This document shows, in pieces, positions 8,487-18,660 of a stretch of DNA of 33,443 nt. How positions within the stretch are numbered: position 1 is the stretch's first letter; every line of letters begins with the position of its first letter. The position numbers were made by a program, and so were the translations under genes. Source of the DNA: Opitutia bacterium (lineage in GTDB: Bacteria > Verrucomicrobiota > Verrucomicrobiia > Opitutales > Opitutaceae); contig CANHJG010000051.1 in the NCBI GenBank assembly GCA_947461205.1, positions 1 to 33,443 of the forward strand, read 5' to 3'. The notes beneath the pieces were generated by a model. The model saw only the letters and a program-made list of their open reading frames with translations. It did no database searches and was not told the DNA's origin.

Positions 8487-9098
8487 CTAGATCTTCCCTT
8501 TCGTGCTCGGGAGCTGGTCCGCGGCCCGCGGCTCGATCTGCGTCGCCAGGTCGAGGGCGCGGGCGAGGCACTTGAAGATCGCCTCGGCCACATGGTGCGG
8601 CTCCTCGCCATAGACGAGCTGCACGTGCAGGTTGGCACCGAGCGCATTGCTGAACGCCCGGCAAAATTCCTTCACGAGGATGATGTTGAAGTCGCGCACG
8701 AACATGGTCGGCGCGTTCGCCTCGTAAACCAGGTGCGGCCGACCGCCGACATCGACCGCGATGCGCGCGAGCGATTCGTCCATCGGCAGCAGAAAAAAGC
8801 CGTAGCGCTTGATGCCGACTTTGTCGCCCAGCGCCTCCTTGAAAGCCTGGCCGAGCACGAGCCCGACGTCTTCGACGGTGTGGTGGTAGTCGACCTCCAC
8901 GTCGCCTTTGGCCTTCACCTGCAGGTCAAACAGACCGTGCTTCGCGAAGAGCGTGAGCATGTGGTCGAAAAACGGCACGCCGGTGGCGATTTCCGAAGCG
9001 CCCCGGCCGTCGATCGTCAGGGCCAAGACAATGTCCGTCTCCGCCGTTTGGCGGCGGACGGTCGCGGTGCGGACTACGCTTTTGAGGATTTTAGCCAT
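8487..9098 (-). CDS. hisB: Imidazoleglycerol-phosphate dehydratase
   Basis: Dehydrates imidazole glycerol phosphate to imidazole acetol phosphate. The 203-residue protein is the monofunctional form, without the phosphatase domain of the enterobacterial fusion. The metal-binding His clusters are visible: [13 protein letters not shown] near residues 43-55, YHHTVEDVG about residues 71-79, and [18 protein letters not shown] near 165-183. The start overlaps the end of hisC by 25 bp, so the two genes are almost certainly on one mRNA and translationally coupled. Confidence 0.96.
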   Translation of the reverse strand: MAKILKSVVRTATVRRQTAETDIVLALTIDGRGASEIATGVPFFDHMLTLFAKHGLFDLQVKAKGDVEVDYHHTVEDVGLVLGQAFKEALGDKVGIKRYGFFLLPMDESLARIAVDVGGRPHLVYEANAPTMFVRDFNIILVKEFCRAFSNALGANLHVQLVYGEEPHHVAEAIFKCLARALDLATQIEPRAADQLPSTKGKI

Positions 9099-10186
9099 GC
9101 GTCAAAGGTTTCGTTGAGGACGAGCATTTCGTCGTCGGTGCCCACCGTGAGGCGCAGGAATGAGGCGGTCAAGGCGTGGCTCGGGAAGTGACGCACGAGG
9201 ACCTTGTGCGCGAACAGGAAATCGTAGGCGGCCTTCGCCACCGCCGGGCCGGATTCGCCGCGGGCGTTTTTCGGCTCGGTGAAGATGAAGTTCGTCTCAG
9301 ATTCGTAGGTGAACCAGGCGCGGCGCGTAATGAGATCGCGGACCCACCGGTCCCGCGTCGCTTTGATTTTTTCCACGACGCCGGAATAATAGGCGTTGTC
9401 GCCGAGGGCGGCGAGGGCGGCCGCCTGCGACAGGCGGTTGACGTTGTAGCTGTCCCGCACGCGGTCGAGCACGCCGATGATCTCGGGATGCGCCAACGCG
9501 TAGCCGACGCGGATGCCGGCCAAGGCGTAGGCTTTGGAGAGGGTGCGCACGACGACGAGGTTCGGATGGCGCGAGAGGAGCGGGACCGCGTTTTCCCGGG
9601 CAAAGGGCGCATAGGCCTCGTCGACGACGAGCAGGCCCCGGAACGAGGCGAGCACGCGCTCGAGGTCGGCATTGGCAAACGCGACGCCGGTCGGGGCGTT
9701 GGGCGAGGTCAGAAAAAACGCGCGGGCCGTCGAAGCCACGATGCGCTCCACCGGCAGCCGCATCGCGCGGTCGAACGCGATGACGTTCGTCGCACCGTCC
9801 TGGATTTCGATGAGGACCGGGTAGAGCGAGTAGCTCGGCAGCGTGTAGCCCGCCGCCGCAGCCTGCGCGCAAAACGCGCGAATGAGGAGATTCAGAATAT
9901 CGTCGGAGCCGTTGCCCACGCAGACGTGATCCGCCGTGAGGCCTTCGCCGTGGTGCTGCGCGATGGCCGCGCGGAGGGGCGAACTCTTGGGATTCGGATA
10001 AAGCCGCAGGGAGGCACCGTCGTCCCCGAGCTCGCGGCGCAGCGCTTCGGCCACGCGTGGGCTCGGGGCGTAGGGACACTCGTTGGTGTTGAGCTTCGTC
10101 CAGCCGGATTCCGTCGGCTGCAGGCCGGGCGTGTAGGCGTGGAGTTTCGCGATGTGCGGCAGAGCGAGGGAGGACAGGTCAGGCAT
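9074..10186 (-). CDS. hisC: Histidinol-phosphate aminotransferase
   Basis: A PLP-dependent fold-type I aminotransferase that converts imidazole acetol phosphate to histidinol phosphate. The protein is 370 residues from the ATG at 10186; the upstream extension is Arg/Pro-rich and not family-like. The signature set is clear: [12 protein letters not shown] at the substrate site (about 32-43), [10 protein letters not shown] for the PLP phosphate (91-100), SPNAPTG (161-167), VVDEAYAPF (187-195) with the PLP-stacking Asp and Tyr, and [16 protein letters not shown] with the Schiff-base Lys218. The stop overlaps hisB by 25 bp and hisD ends 67 bp upstream of its start, fitting an operon hisD-hisC-hisB-hisH. 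Confidence 0.96.
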   Translation of the reverse strand: MPDLSSLALPHIAKLHAYTPGLQPTESGWTKLNTNECPYAPSPRVAEALRRELGDDGASLRLYPNPKSSPLRAAIAQHHGEGLTADHVCVGNGSDDILNLLIRAFCAQAAAAGYTLPSYSLYPVLIEIQDGATNVIAFDRAMRLPVERIVASTARAFFLTSPNAPTGVAFANADLERVLASFRGLLVVDEAYAPFARENAVPLLSRHPNLVVVRTLSKAYALAGIRVGYALAHPEIIGVLDRVRDSYNVNRLSQAAALAALGDNAYYSGVVEKIKATRDRWVRDLITRRAWFTYESETNFIFTEPKNARGESGPAVAKAAYDFLFAHKVLVRHFPSHALTASFLRLTVGTDDEMLVLNETFDAWLKSSKA

Positions 10187-10253
10187 GGTGACGAAAGCGT
10201 ACACCCGAGTGGCGGTGCGGACCGCTGCGGGAGGCGCGGGGCGACAGAACGGG

Positions 10254-11546
10254 TTAAGCCCGGATCCGCACCGAGCGGCCGTGGGCGTCAAGTTTCTCCA
10301 TCGCGGCAAAGGCGGCGACGATGGGTTCGGCTTTTTTCACACTCGCCCGGTCGTAATGGACCACGCTGGTCCGGCGCAGGAAATCTGCGACGCGCAGGCC
10401 GCTGAAAAAACGTCCGGCGCGGCCCGTCGGCAGCACATGGCTCGGGCCGGCGACGAAATCGCCCAGGGCCGTCGGCGTGTAATTGCCGATCATGATGGCG
10501 CCGGCCGTCGTGATGTCCGCCGTGAGTTTTTTCGCCGCGGCGTCGGCGACGAGCAGTTCGAGATGCTCGGGCGCGACGTAGTTCGCGATCTCGGCGGCGT
10601 GCGCGAGGCTCTTGACCTCGAGGGCGAGAAACCCGTCCTCCAGCACCCGCTGGGTCTTTTCACTGCGGCTGAGAATCTGGAGCTGCGTGCGCAACTCGAC
10701 GGCAATCGCGGCGATGATCGCGGCGGAAGTGCCGAGCAGATAGATTTTCTCCCGGCCCGAGCCATGCTCGGCCTGCGCGAGGAGATCGGCGGCGGCGAAC
10801 GAAGGGTTGGCCGTTTCGTCGGCAATGATCATCACCTCGCTCGGACCGGGGAGCGAGTCGACGCCGACCGTGCCAAAGACCTGCCGCTTCGCCTCGCAGA
10901 CGTAGGCGTTGCCGGGGCCATAGATCTTGTCGACCGCGTTGATCGTGGTCGTGCCGTAGGCCATCGCGCCGATCGCCTGCACCCCACCGAACCGGTAGAC
11001 TTCCGTGACGCCCGCGAAGTGCAGCGCGGCGAGGAGGCCGTCGGCAACCTTGCCCTCGGCATTGCTCGGCGTGAAGACGGCGATTTCGGGGCAACCGGCG
11101 ATTTTCGCTAGGGTGGCCGTCATCAACACCGTGGAGACGAGCGGTACCTGACCGCCGGGCACGTAGAGGCCGACGCGGCGGATGGGGTCGAATTTCTCTC
11201 CGACGAGGGCGCCGTGCTGGTTTTTGGCCGTCCAGTTTTCCGGCAGGCCCCGGCGGTTGAATTCGACGATGCTGTCGCGGGCGGCCTTGAGCGCCCGGAG
11301 GTCGGCGGTGGGCAGGCGTTTCGCGGCGGCGGCGAGGTCGGCGGGTTTCACCGGGAAATCGCGGGCGCGGAGCTTGGCGCTGTCGAACTTGGCGGCGTAA
11401 TACCCCACGGCCTCATCCCCGCGCAGGCGCACATCGGCCAAAATGGCGGCGACGGAATCGGCGATCTCCTTCGGCACGACCGACCCGCGGCAAAAGGCGG
11501 CCAAATCGTCGGCAAAGGTCTTGGAAGCGTGATGGAGCGAGCGCAT
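10254..11546 (-). CDS. hisD: Histidinol dehydrogenase
   Basis: HisD carries out the last two steps of histidine synthesis, oxidising histidinol to histidine with two NAD molecules at a zinc site. The 430-residue length is normal. Visible signatures are VGLYVPGGQVPLVSTVLM, INAVDKIYGPGNAYVCEAK, DSLPGPSEVMIIAD, the zinc-binding Gln-His in LLAQAEHGSG, the VAPEHLEL segment with the conserved Glu-His, and GPSHVLPTGRAGRF. It seems to be the first gene of this partial operon; the usual upstream gene hisG is not in the window. The 86-bp gap to the preceding LolA-like gene is where a promoter would be expected, though I cannot point to convincing boxes. Confidence 0.96.
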   Translation of the reverse strand: MRSLHHASKTFADDLAAFCRGSVVPKEIADSVAAILADVRLRGDEAVGYYAAKFDSAKLRARDFPVKPADLAAAAKRLPTADLRALKAARDSIVEFNRRGLPENWTAKNQHGALVGEKFDPIRRVGLYVPGGQVPLVSTVLMTATLAKIAGCPEIAVFTPSNAEGKVADGLLAALHFAGVTEVYRFGGVQAIGAMAYGTTTINAVDKIYGPGNAYVCEAKRQVFGTVGVDSLPGPSEVMIIADETANPSFAAADLLAQAEHGSGREKIYLLGTSAAIIAAIAVELRTQLQILSRSEKTQRVLEDGFLALEVKSLAHAAEIANYVAPEHLELLVADAAAKKLTADITTAGAIMIGNYTPTALGDFVAGPSHVLPTGRAGRFFSGLRVADFLRRTSVVHYDRASVKKAEPIVAAFAAMEKLDAHGRSVRIRA

Positions 11547-11632
11547 GAGCAGACAACCTAACGACAGGTTGGGCCCGCCGTCGAGTCCTCTGGCGGCTTA
11601 TTCGGCGGGCGGACGCCGCCGCGGAACGAAAA

Positions 11633-12397
11633 CTATTTGCGGGTGGACAGACCCGGCACATTAAAAAACGCCGCGGGGAAGACCTCGTTGACGGTCACTT
11701 TCTCGATATTGATCGTGACCGTCTGCACCTGCCCGTTCGGCAGCGGGTTCGTGGTCAGGATGGATTTCGGGAAACGGAGGCCGGCCGCCAGGATCTCCCC
11801 CTGCTCGCGCAGCGTGCCGCCCCCCTCGGTCTCGGTCAGCACGAGCCGGCCCGTCGCCTCGTCAAAGTAGCGGTAGAAAACGATGTTTGGCGCATGGATG
11901 AAGGCAATTTTCTGGCAAGCGACGCCGCCGACCGTCGCGGCGCCGAGGTCCTCGATCCGGCCGCCGCGCGCGTCGAGGCCGCGGAAGAAGGCGAGCGTTT
12001 CCCAGGTGTTGGCCCGGAGGCGTTTGATCTGTTCGGCGCCGAGCAGCGTCTGCTGCCACTTGGTCTGGTCGGCGGCGTCCTGCTTGCGCTGCCACGCGTC
12101 ATAACCATCGAGCGCCGTTGTCTCGATCATCTTGTCCGAGGTGGCACGGATGCGCTGCCGGTCGTTCTTCTGAAAAACAAGGTCAATGGCGGCGCGCGTC
12201 TGTTTGGCCGGGTCGGCCGGATCGGTCGTGACCAGCGTGCCGACGTAGTGGACGGACTTCACGGCCTCGATCGCGGCCTCCGGACCGAGTCGGGCGCGGG
12301 CCTTGGCGATCATCGTCGGCTCGGCGGCGCGGGCGACAATCGAGAGGACGGCCGCGGTGCCCGCCGCGGACACGAAGCGCAGGGTTGACGAAATCAT
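11633..12397 (-). CDS. Exported LolA-like outer-membrane-lipoprotein-sorting type protein
   Basis: The 254-residue protein begins with a hydrophobic export signal (residues about 7-24, ending near ARAAEP). The mature part has alternating strands, including SVHYVGTLVT, AAIDLVFQKNDRQRI, FFRGLDARGG and VNEVFPAAFFNVP at the end. This pattern resembles the half-barrel fold of LolA/LolB-like and outer-membrane-lipoprotein-sorting proteins, but there is no strict motif, so the call is by fold style only. It probably acts in the periplasm. It lies 55 bp downstream of guaA and 86 bp upstream of hisD, all leftward, so it may be co-transcribed with guaA by read-through. Its function is not known. Confidence 0.6.
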   Translation of the reverse strand: MISSTLRFVSAAGTAAVLSIVARAAEPTMIAKARARLGPEAAIEAVKSVHYVGTLVTTDPADPAKQTRAAIDLVFQKNDRQRIRATSDKMIETTALDGYDAWQRKQDAADQTKWQQTLLGAEQIKRLRANTWETLAFFRGLDARGGRIEDLGAATVGGVACQKIAFIHAPNIVFYRYFDEATGRLVLTETEGGGTLREQGEILAAGLRFPKSILTTNPLPNGQVQTVTINIEKVTVNEVFPAAFFNVPGLSTRK

Positions 12398-12452
12398 GGG
12401 AGGGACGTTGGACGATAGAGCGTCCGAAGAAAAGTCCGCGCCCGCGCGGGTA

Positions 12453-13994
<1,542 letters not shown>

Positions 13995-14098
13995 GGGGGC
14001 GGCGGCGGGACGGGACGTCTGCAAAAATGAAGCACGGAGCGTGCTGCCGGCGGCCGCCGCGTGTCAATGCCCGCCGTGGCCCGCCGACCACCCCGACC

Positions 14099-15112
14099 TC
14101 ACGCCACCCAGCGTCCGTTCAACAAGGTCGCATTGGCCGCCTCCGGTTGCCCGCGCACGCGGCGCTCGATCAACCCGGCCAACATTTCCGCTGCCGTGCC
14201 GCCGATCTCGCCCGGTCGCTCATCGATGCCGAAAATCCCCTCGGGCTTTTCGCCGATCAGGCTGGTCACGGCAAATCGCACCGGCCCCCCAATTTTTTGC
14301 CCCAAACTGCGCGCGCATTCGCGGGCCGAACTGAGTTCGTTCGTGATAATCGCATCGGGCCGCTCGCGCCCAAACCACTGGCGTAATTCCGCCGGTCCAA
14401 CCTCCGCAGGGACGAGCGGCGCAATCACATGGGCCGCCTCGTTGGCACCATGCCACATCACCGCGGCGGAAAATCCCTGCCCGCTGCGCACGTCGTGGTC
14501 AGCCGCCATGACGAGACCGATGCGCCGGCAGCCGCTGCGAGCCAGATTTCGGCACAGCAGCAGCGCATTGGCGAAATGATGCGGCATCACACGATGCGCA
14601 TCGGGACCGGTGACACTCGCCGAAGCCGACACCACCGAGTAGTCCGTCCACTCCAGCAACCCGCTGAGATCGATCGGCGCCTGCGAAGGCAGCAACACCA
14701 CGCCCTCCACCCCGCGGCTCTTCAGCGTTCGCCGCACTACGGCCCAGTTCTTTCCGGTCGGCGAAACGTGCACGATATCAAATCCATAACCACGCGCCGC
14801 CGCGTGCGCCGCCGCCCCGGCGACCAAGGCCCGGAAATACCCTTCCTGATCATCGGGCCGCCGCGTCGTCAGGCCCACCATCACACTTTGAAAACGCCGC
14901 CGATTCCTCACCCGCAGGTGATGCATCAGCTTCGTCACCTCCGGATCGGGCCGGTAACCCAGGCGATCAGCGATCACCTTGATTTTCACCCGCGTCTCCT
15001 CGGCGATTCGGCCCCGTCCACTCAGGGCACGGGAAACCGTCATTTGGCTCACGCCGGCCGCCTCGGCGACTTGTCGCAGCGTCGGATGGGGCAGGTAGCT
15101 TCCAGAGTTCAT
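14099..15112 (-). CDS. LacI-family transcriptional regulator
   Basis: The 337-residue protein has an N-terminal LacI helix-turn-helix (TLRQVAEAAGVSQMTVSRAL, residues about 11-30) with the hinge helix region ending near RLGYRPDPEV. The rest fits a periplasmic-binding-protein-like sensor: VMVGLTT at the first strand, GVEGVVLLPSQ, GCRRIGLVMAADHD and RPDAIITNE. The effector is probably a sugar or a sugar derivative, but the fold alone does not say which. It is divergent from the first TonB-dependent receptor, and a perfect palindrome lies 8 bp upstream of its start, so it probably controls itself and the receptor genes. LacI proteins next to receptor genes are common in this group of bacteria. 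Confidence 0.93.
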   Translation of the reverse strand: MNSGSYLPHPTLRQVAEAAGVSQMTVSRALSGRGRIAEETRVKIKVIADRLGYRPDPEVTKLMHHLRVRNRRRFQSVMVGLTTRRPDDQEGYFRALVAGAAAHAAARGYGFDIVHVSPTGKNWAVVRRTLKSRGVEGVVLLPSQAPIDLSGLLEWTDYSVVSASASVTGPDAHRVMPHHFANALLLCRNLARSGCRRIGLVMAADHDVRSGQGFSAAVMWHGANEAAHVIAPLVPAEVGPAELRQWFGRERPDAIITNELSSARECARSLGQKIGGPVRFAVTSLIGEKPEGIFGIDERPGEIGGTAAEMLAGLIERRVRGQPEAANATLLNGRWVA

Positions 15113-15119
15113 CCCGAAG

Positions 15120-15136
15120 TGCGTTAGCTTAACGCA
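15120..15136. promoter_or_regulatory. Probable LacI-family operator
   Basis: The sequence TGCGTTAGCTTAACGCA is a perfect inverted repeat with 7-bp arms and a 3-bp centre. It lies 8 bp upstream of the LacI-type start and 49 bp upstream of the receptor ATG at 15185, in the only shared gap of the divergent pair. Position and symmetry fit an operator that would block both promoters; the binding itself is an inference. Confidence 0.7.
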
Positions 15137-15184
15137 TCAAAGGTGTCGAAGTCGAATCCTCGACCGCTTCACTCCTCACCCGCC

Positions 15185-18100
15185 ATGACTACCCCTTCCT
15201 CGCCGCGCTTTGCGCCGCTCTGCGTCCTCGCTTCCCTGCTGTGCGCTCCCACCGCCAGCTTCGCCCAAACTGCGCCCGCGCCCGGAACCGCCGCCGTCAA
15301 ACTCTCCCCGTTCGAGGTTAACACCAGCCGCGACGAAGGCTTCGTCGCCACCAGCGCCCTCGCCGGCGGCCGCCTCAATACCGACCTCAAAGACACGCCC
15401 GTCGCCTACTCCGTGCTCACGAAGGAGTTTCTCGACGCCTTCAACATCACCGACCTCACCCAGGCGATGGAGTGGTCCGTCAACACCACCTACAACCCCG
15501 GCAACAACGTCGACCAGGGCTTCGGGTTCTCACCCGCGATCAACATCACCATCCGCGGCGCCGCCCCCGGCGAGTCGAACTACCCGATGCGGAATTTCTT
15601 TCCGTTTAACCACAACACCGACAGCTACGCCCTCGACCGCTTCGACTTCGCCCGCGGGCCCAACGCCATTCTCTTCGGTGCCGCCCAGTTCGGCGGCACC
15701 CCCGTCGCCGTCACGAAGCAGGCCCTCGTCACGAAAACGATCCGCCAATCCCAACTCCAGTTCGGCTCGTGGAACAAGGTCCGCGCCACCGTCGATGTGA
15801 ACCAGCCCATCAACGAAAAAGCCGCCGTGCGCGTCGCCGGTATGATGGATCGCGGCGACACCTACCGCGACAACGAGTGGCGCAAGAAAAAGGGCGTCTT
15901 CGTCGCGGGCACCTACCATCTCACGAAGAACACCACGGTCCGCGCCGAAGGCGAATACGCCGAGACCTCGCAAAAAACCTTCCCGACTTTTCTCACCGAC
16001 CAAGTCTCCGCGTGGGACGGTCGGACCACTTACACCAGCGCCATCGCGCCCGGCAGCCCCAATGTCCCCACCGCCGCCGAGCAGGCCGCCGCCGGCGTCG
16101 CCTACGCCACCAACAACGCCAACCCGCTCTTCGCCCCGCTCTGGGTCATGGACCCCACCGCCTTCGGCACCGGCCAGATCCTCAATTTCGCCAACACCCT
16201 CCGCACGAAGGGCGCCCAGGGCAACGGCACCGCCGCCAACCGCAATCTCATCGGCGGCAAAGCCATTACCAGCGCCAGCGTCAGCTACGCGGGCCAGCCC
16301 ATGATCGACGGCTTCGAAGTGCCCTCCGGCCGCTACGCCAACGCCCTCGCCGGCTCGCCCGGCTTCCGCATTCCTTCCCAATCCACCACCAATCTTTGGA
16401 CGAGCAAAAAGCCCACGCAGGCTCAGGTGGCGAAGGACGTTTCCCTCGTCCTCAGCCACCGCATCGGCGAGTCGTTCTTCTTCGAAATCGCCGGCGACAC
16501 CAACAAGGTCAAAATCGACGGCAACAACGCCATCAACCGCGGCGCGAACACGGTCTACATCGACCTCAACTCGAACCTCCCCAACGGCGCCACCAACCCG
16601 AATTTCAAACAGCCCTACAGCGAATTCTGGAGCTACCAGAATCTGCGCACCTACGAACTCAGCAGCGCCCGCGCCTCCGCCGCCTACATCAAGGAAACCG
16701 CCCTCGGCCGTCTCCAACTCGCCCTCGGCGGCGGCGCCAACCACCAACTCCAGTCCAAGCGCAGCTATCTCTACCTTCTGCCGCTGCAGAGCATCGGCCC
16801 CGACGCCCGCTACTGGACGCAGTCCCAAGCCAGCACGGCCCTCTGGTATCGTCTCTATATGAATCAAGGCGACCGGGATTTCTATAATACCGACCTCGGC
16901 ACCCTCGCCCTCCGCAATTCCGACGGCACGACCACCACCGTCACGCCGCAGCACGTCCTCGACGCCACCCGCAAAGACAACAGCGCCGACAACATCACCA
17001 AGTTCAAACACGTGATGGCCGCCGGTAATTTCAGCCTCTTCAAGAATCGCCTCGTCCTCATCGGCGCCGTCCGCCGCGACATCACCAACCTCGAAACGAA
17101 GAACACCGTCCTCCCCGGCGACTACGCGCCCGGCTGGAATGGCAGCACCATCGTCTTCAAGCCCGCCGCGCCGAAAGACTGGGCCACCCTCACCTACCTG
17201 CCGAAGAACGCCGCCGGCGTCGCCACCGGCCCCGCGCAGCCCGCCGACAACCGCCCGCGCCTCACCGTCCCCGCTACCGCGACCGTTGCCGCCGGCAACA
17301 TCCTCCCGCAGCCCCAATACGCCGCCGACCGTTTCCGCGACGACTACAACCCGCCCGCCCTGAACGTGGCCTCCAACACCTTCTCCGTCGGCGCCACCTT
17401 CAACGCCACCCGCTGGCTCGGTTTCTACAGCAACCTCGCGACGACCTTTAACCCGAACCTCCTCGTGCAGCGCCTCGACAGCTCGCTCCTCCCACCCTCC
17501 GCTGCGCGCGGTGTCGACGCCGGCGTCCGCCTGAATCCCTTCGGTGGCCGGGTCTCGCTGAGCCTCGGTTGGTTCACCTCGAATCAAAACCTCTCCCCGG
17601 TGAATTCCCCCGGCGGCCTCATTGGCAGCTTCAACACCCTCTTCAACACGCCCGCCATCGGCGACCTCAGCCCCGGCGGCCGCAACATCCGCAATGAGGG
17701 CCTGCTCCCCACCGTCGTCCGTGATACGCAGACCCAGGAGTCTAAGGGCGTCGAACTCGAGGTCACCGCCAACCTCACCAAATCGTGGCGCCTGCTCTTC
17801 AACGTCGCCCACACCCGCGGCACCCAAAAGGAAATCGCCCCCGACAGTCGCGCGTTCATCGTCGCGAAGGACACCGTCGCGCGCCAGATCCTCGCCGACG
17901 CCGGCGTGCTCATCAGCCCGACCAACGTCGCCACGATCAACCCCGCCCTCAACGATCCGACCAAGATCAACCAAGGCGCCGTCAATAATGCCGTGAACGC
18001 TTGGAACAGCCTCCAAACCACAACCATCCCCAACCTCGTCACCGGCGCTCAAAAACTCGCCGGCGCCACCGACTACACCTCGAACCTCGGCACCGACTAC

Positions 18101-18532
18101 ACGTTCCGCGAGGGCAAGCTCAAGGGCCTCTCGACCGGCTTCGGCGTCCACTACCGCGGCAAGATGGTCGTCGGCTACCGCGGCGCCGACACGATCGTGA
18201 ACCCCGCCAACCCCCTCGCCGCCATCGACGATCCCTCCGTCGACGCTTACACGCCGGTTTACTCGAAGCCGCACACCACGGCCGACGCCCGCTTCGGCTA
18301 CAGCTGGAAACTCGCCCAGCGCCGCACGCTCGCCGTGAACCTCAATATCCAAAACCTCCTCAACAACACCACGCCGATCTACTTCGTCAATCTCCCCGGC
18401 GGCCAGACCACCAACACCATCCTCCGCAACCGCAACGCCGACGTCACCTCGCCCGCTGTCTACACCGTGCCCGCCGGCTTCTCGTATCGCACCCCCCTCA
18501 ACTGGACGCTCACCGCCCGCCTCGACTTCTAA
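15185..18532 (+). CDS. TonB-dependent outer-membrane receptor 1
   Basis: A 1115-residue receptor that should bind a ligand outside the cell and import it with energy from TonB-ExbB-ExbD. It has a signal peptide ending near TASFAQ (about residue 28), then KLSPFEVNTSRDEGF, the motif seen in Opitutaceae receptors at the place of a TonB box. The plug domain includes DTPVAYSVLTKEFLDAF, NITIRGAAPG and DFARGPNAILFGAAQFGG. The rest is a long beta-barrel ending in LTARLDF, with the terminal Phe used for outer-membrane assembly. There is no N-terminal signalling (STN) domain or carboxypeptidase-like domain. I chose the ATG at 15185; a GTG at 15143 is possible. It is paralogous to receptor 2 and probably under LacI-type control. 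The ligand is unknown; a sugar is suggested by the regulator. Confidence 0.93.
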   Translation: MTTPSSPRFAPLCVLASLLCAPTASFAQTAPAPGTAAVKLSPFEVNTSRDEGFVATSALAGGRLNTDLKDTPVAYSVLTKEFLDAFNITDLTQAMEWSVNTTYNPGNNVDQGFGFSPAINITIRGAAPGESNYPMRNFFPFNHNTDSYALDRFDFARGPNAILFGAAQFGGTPVAVTKQALVTKTIRQSQLQFGSWNKVRATVDVNQPINEKAAVRVAGMMDRGDTYRDNEWRKKKGVFVAGTYHLTKNTTVRAEGEYAETSQKTFPTFLTDQVSAWDGRTTYTSAIAPGSPNVPTAAEQAAAGVAYATNNANPLFAPLWVMDPTAFGTGQILNFANTLRTKGAQGNGTAANRNLIGGKAITSASVSYAGQPMIDGFEVPSGRYANALAGSPGFRIPSQSTTNLWTSKKPTQAQVAKDVSLVLSHRIGESFFFEIAGDTNKVKIDGNNAINRGANTVYIDLNSNLPNGATNPNFKQPYSEFWSYQNLRTYELSSARASAAYIKETALGRLQLALGGGANHQLQSKRSYLYLLPLQSIGPDARYWTQSQASTALWYRLYMNQGDRDFYNTDLGTLALRNSDGTTTTVTPQHVLDATRKDNSADNITKFKHVMAAGNFSLFKNRLVLIGAVRRDITNLETKNTVLPGDYAPGWNGSTIVFKPAAPKDWATLTYLPKNAAGVATGPAQPADNRPRLTVPATATVAAGNILPQPQYAADRFRDDYNPPALNVASNTFSVGATFNATRWLGFYSNLATTFNPNLLVQRLDSSLLPPSAARGVDAGVRLNPFGGRVSLSLGWFTSNQNLSPVNSPGGLIGSFNTLFNTPAIGDLSPGGRNIRNEGLLPTVVRDTQTQESKGVELEVTANLTKSWRLLFNVAHTRGTQKEIAPDSRAFIVAKDTVARQILADAGVLISPTNVATINPALNDPTKINQGAVNNAVNAWNSLQTTTIPNLVTGAQKLAGATDYTSNLGTDYTFREGKLKGLSTGFGVHYRGKMVVGYRGADTIVNPANPLAAIDDPSVDAYTPVYSKPHTTADARFGYSWKLAQRRTLAVNLNIQNLLNNTTPIYFVNLPGGQTTNTILRNRNADVTSPAVYTVPAGFSYRTPLNWTLTARLDF

Positions 18533-18563
18533 TTACTCCCGACGAAGCTTGGGTTCCTTTTCT

Positions 18564-18610
18564 GCGGGGCCTCCGGAGCGAGTGTGCTCCGAGGCTCCGC
18601 TTTTCTTTCT
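18564..18610 (+). terminator. Probable intrinsic terminator after receptor 1
   Basis: About 30 bp past the stop, GCGGGGCCTCCGGAGC pairs with GCTCCGAGGCTCCGC (one mismatch, one bulge) over a short loop, and the stem is followed by TTTTCTTTCT from 18601. It suggests that receptor 2 has its own promoter or depends on partial read-through. Confidence 0.75.
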
Positions 18611-18660
18611 CGCCCAGCCCGCGATTCGCCCTCCGGGTATCTACCCTCACCCGACCGACT

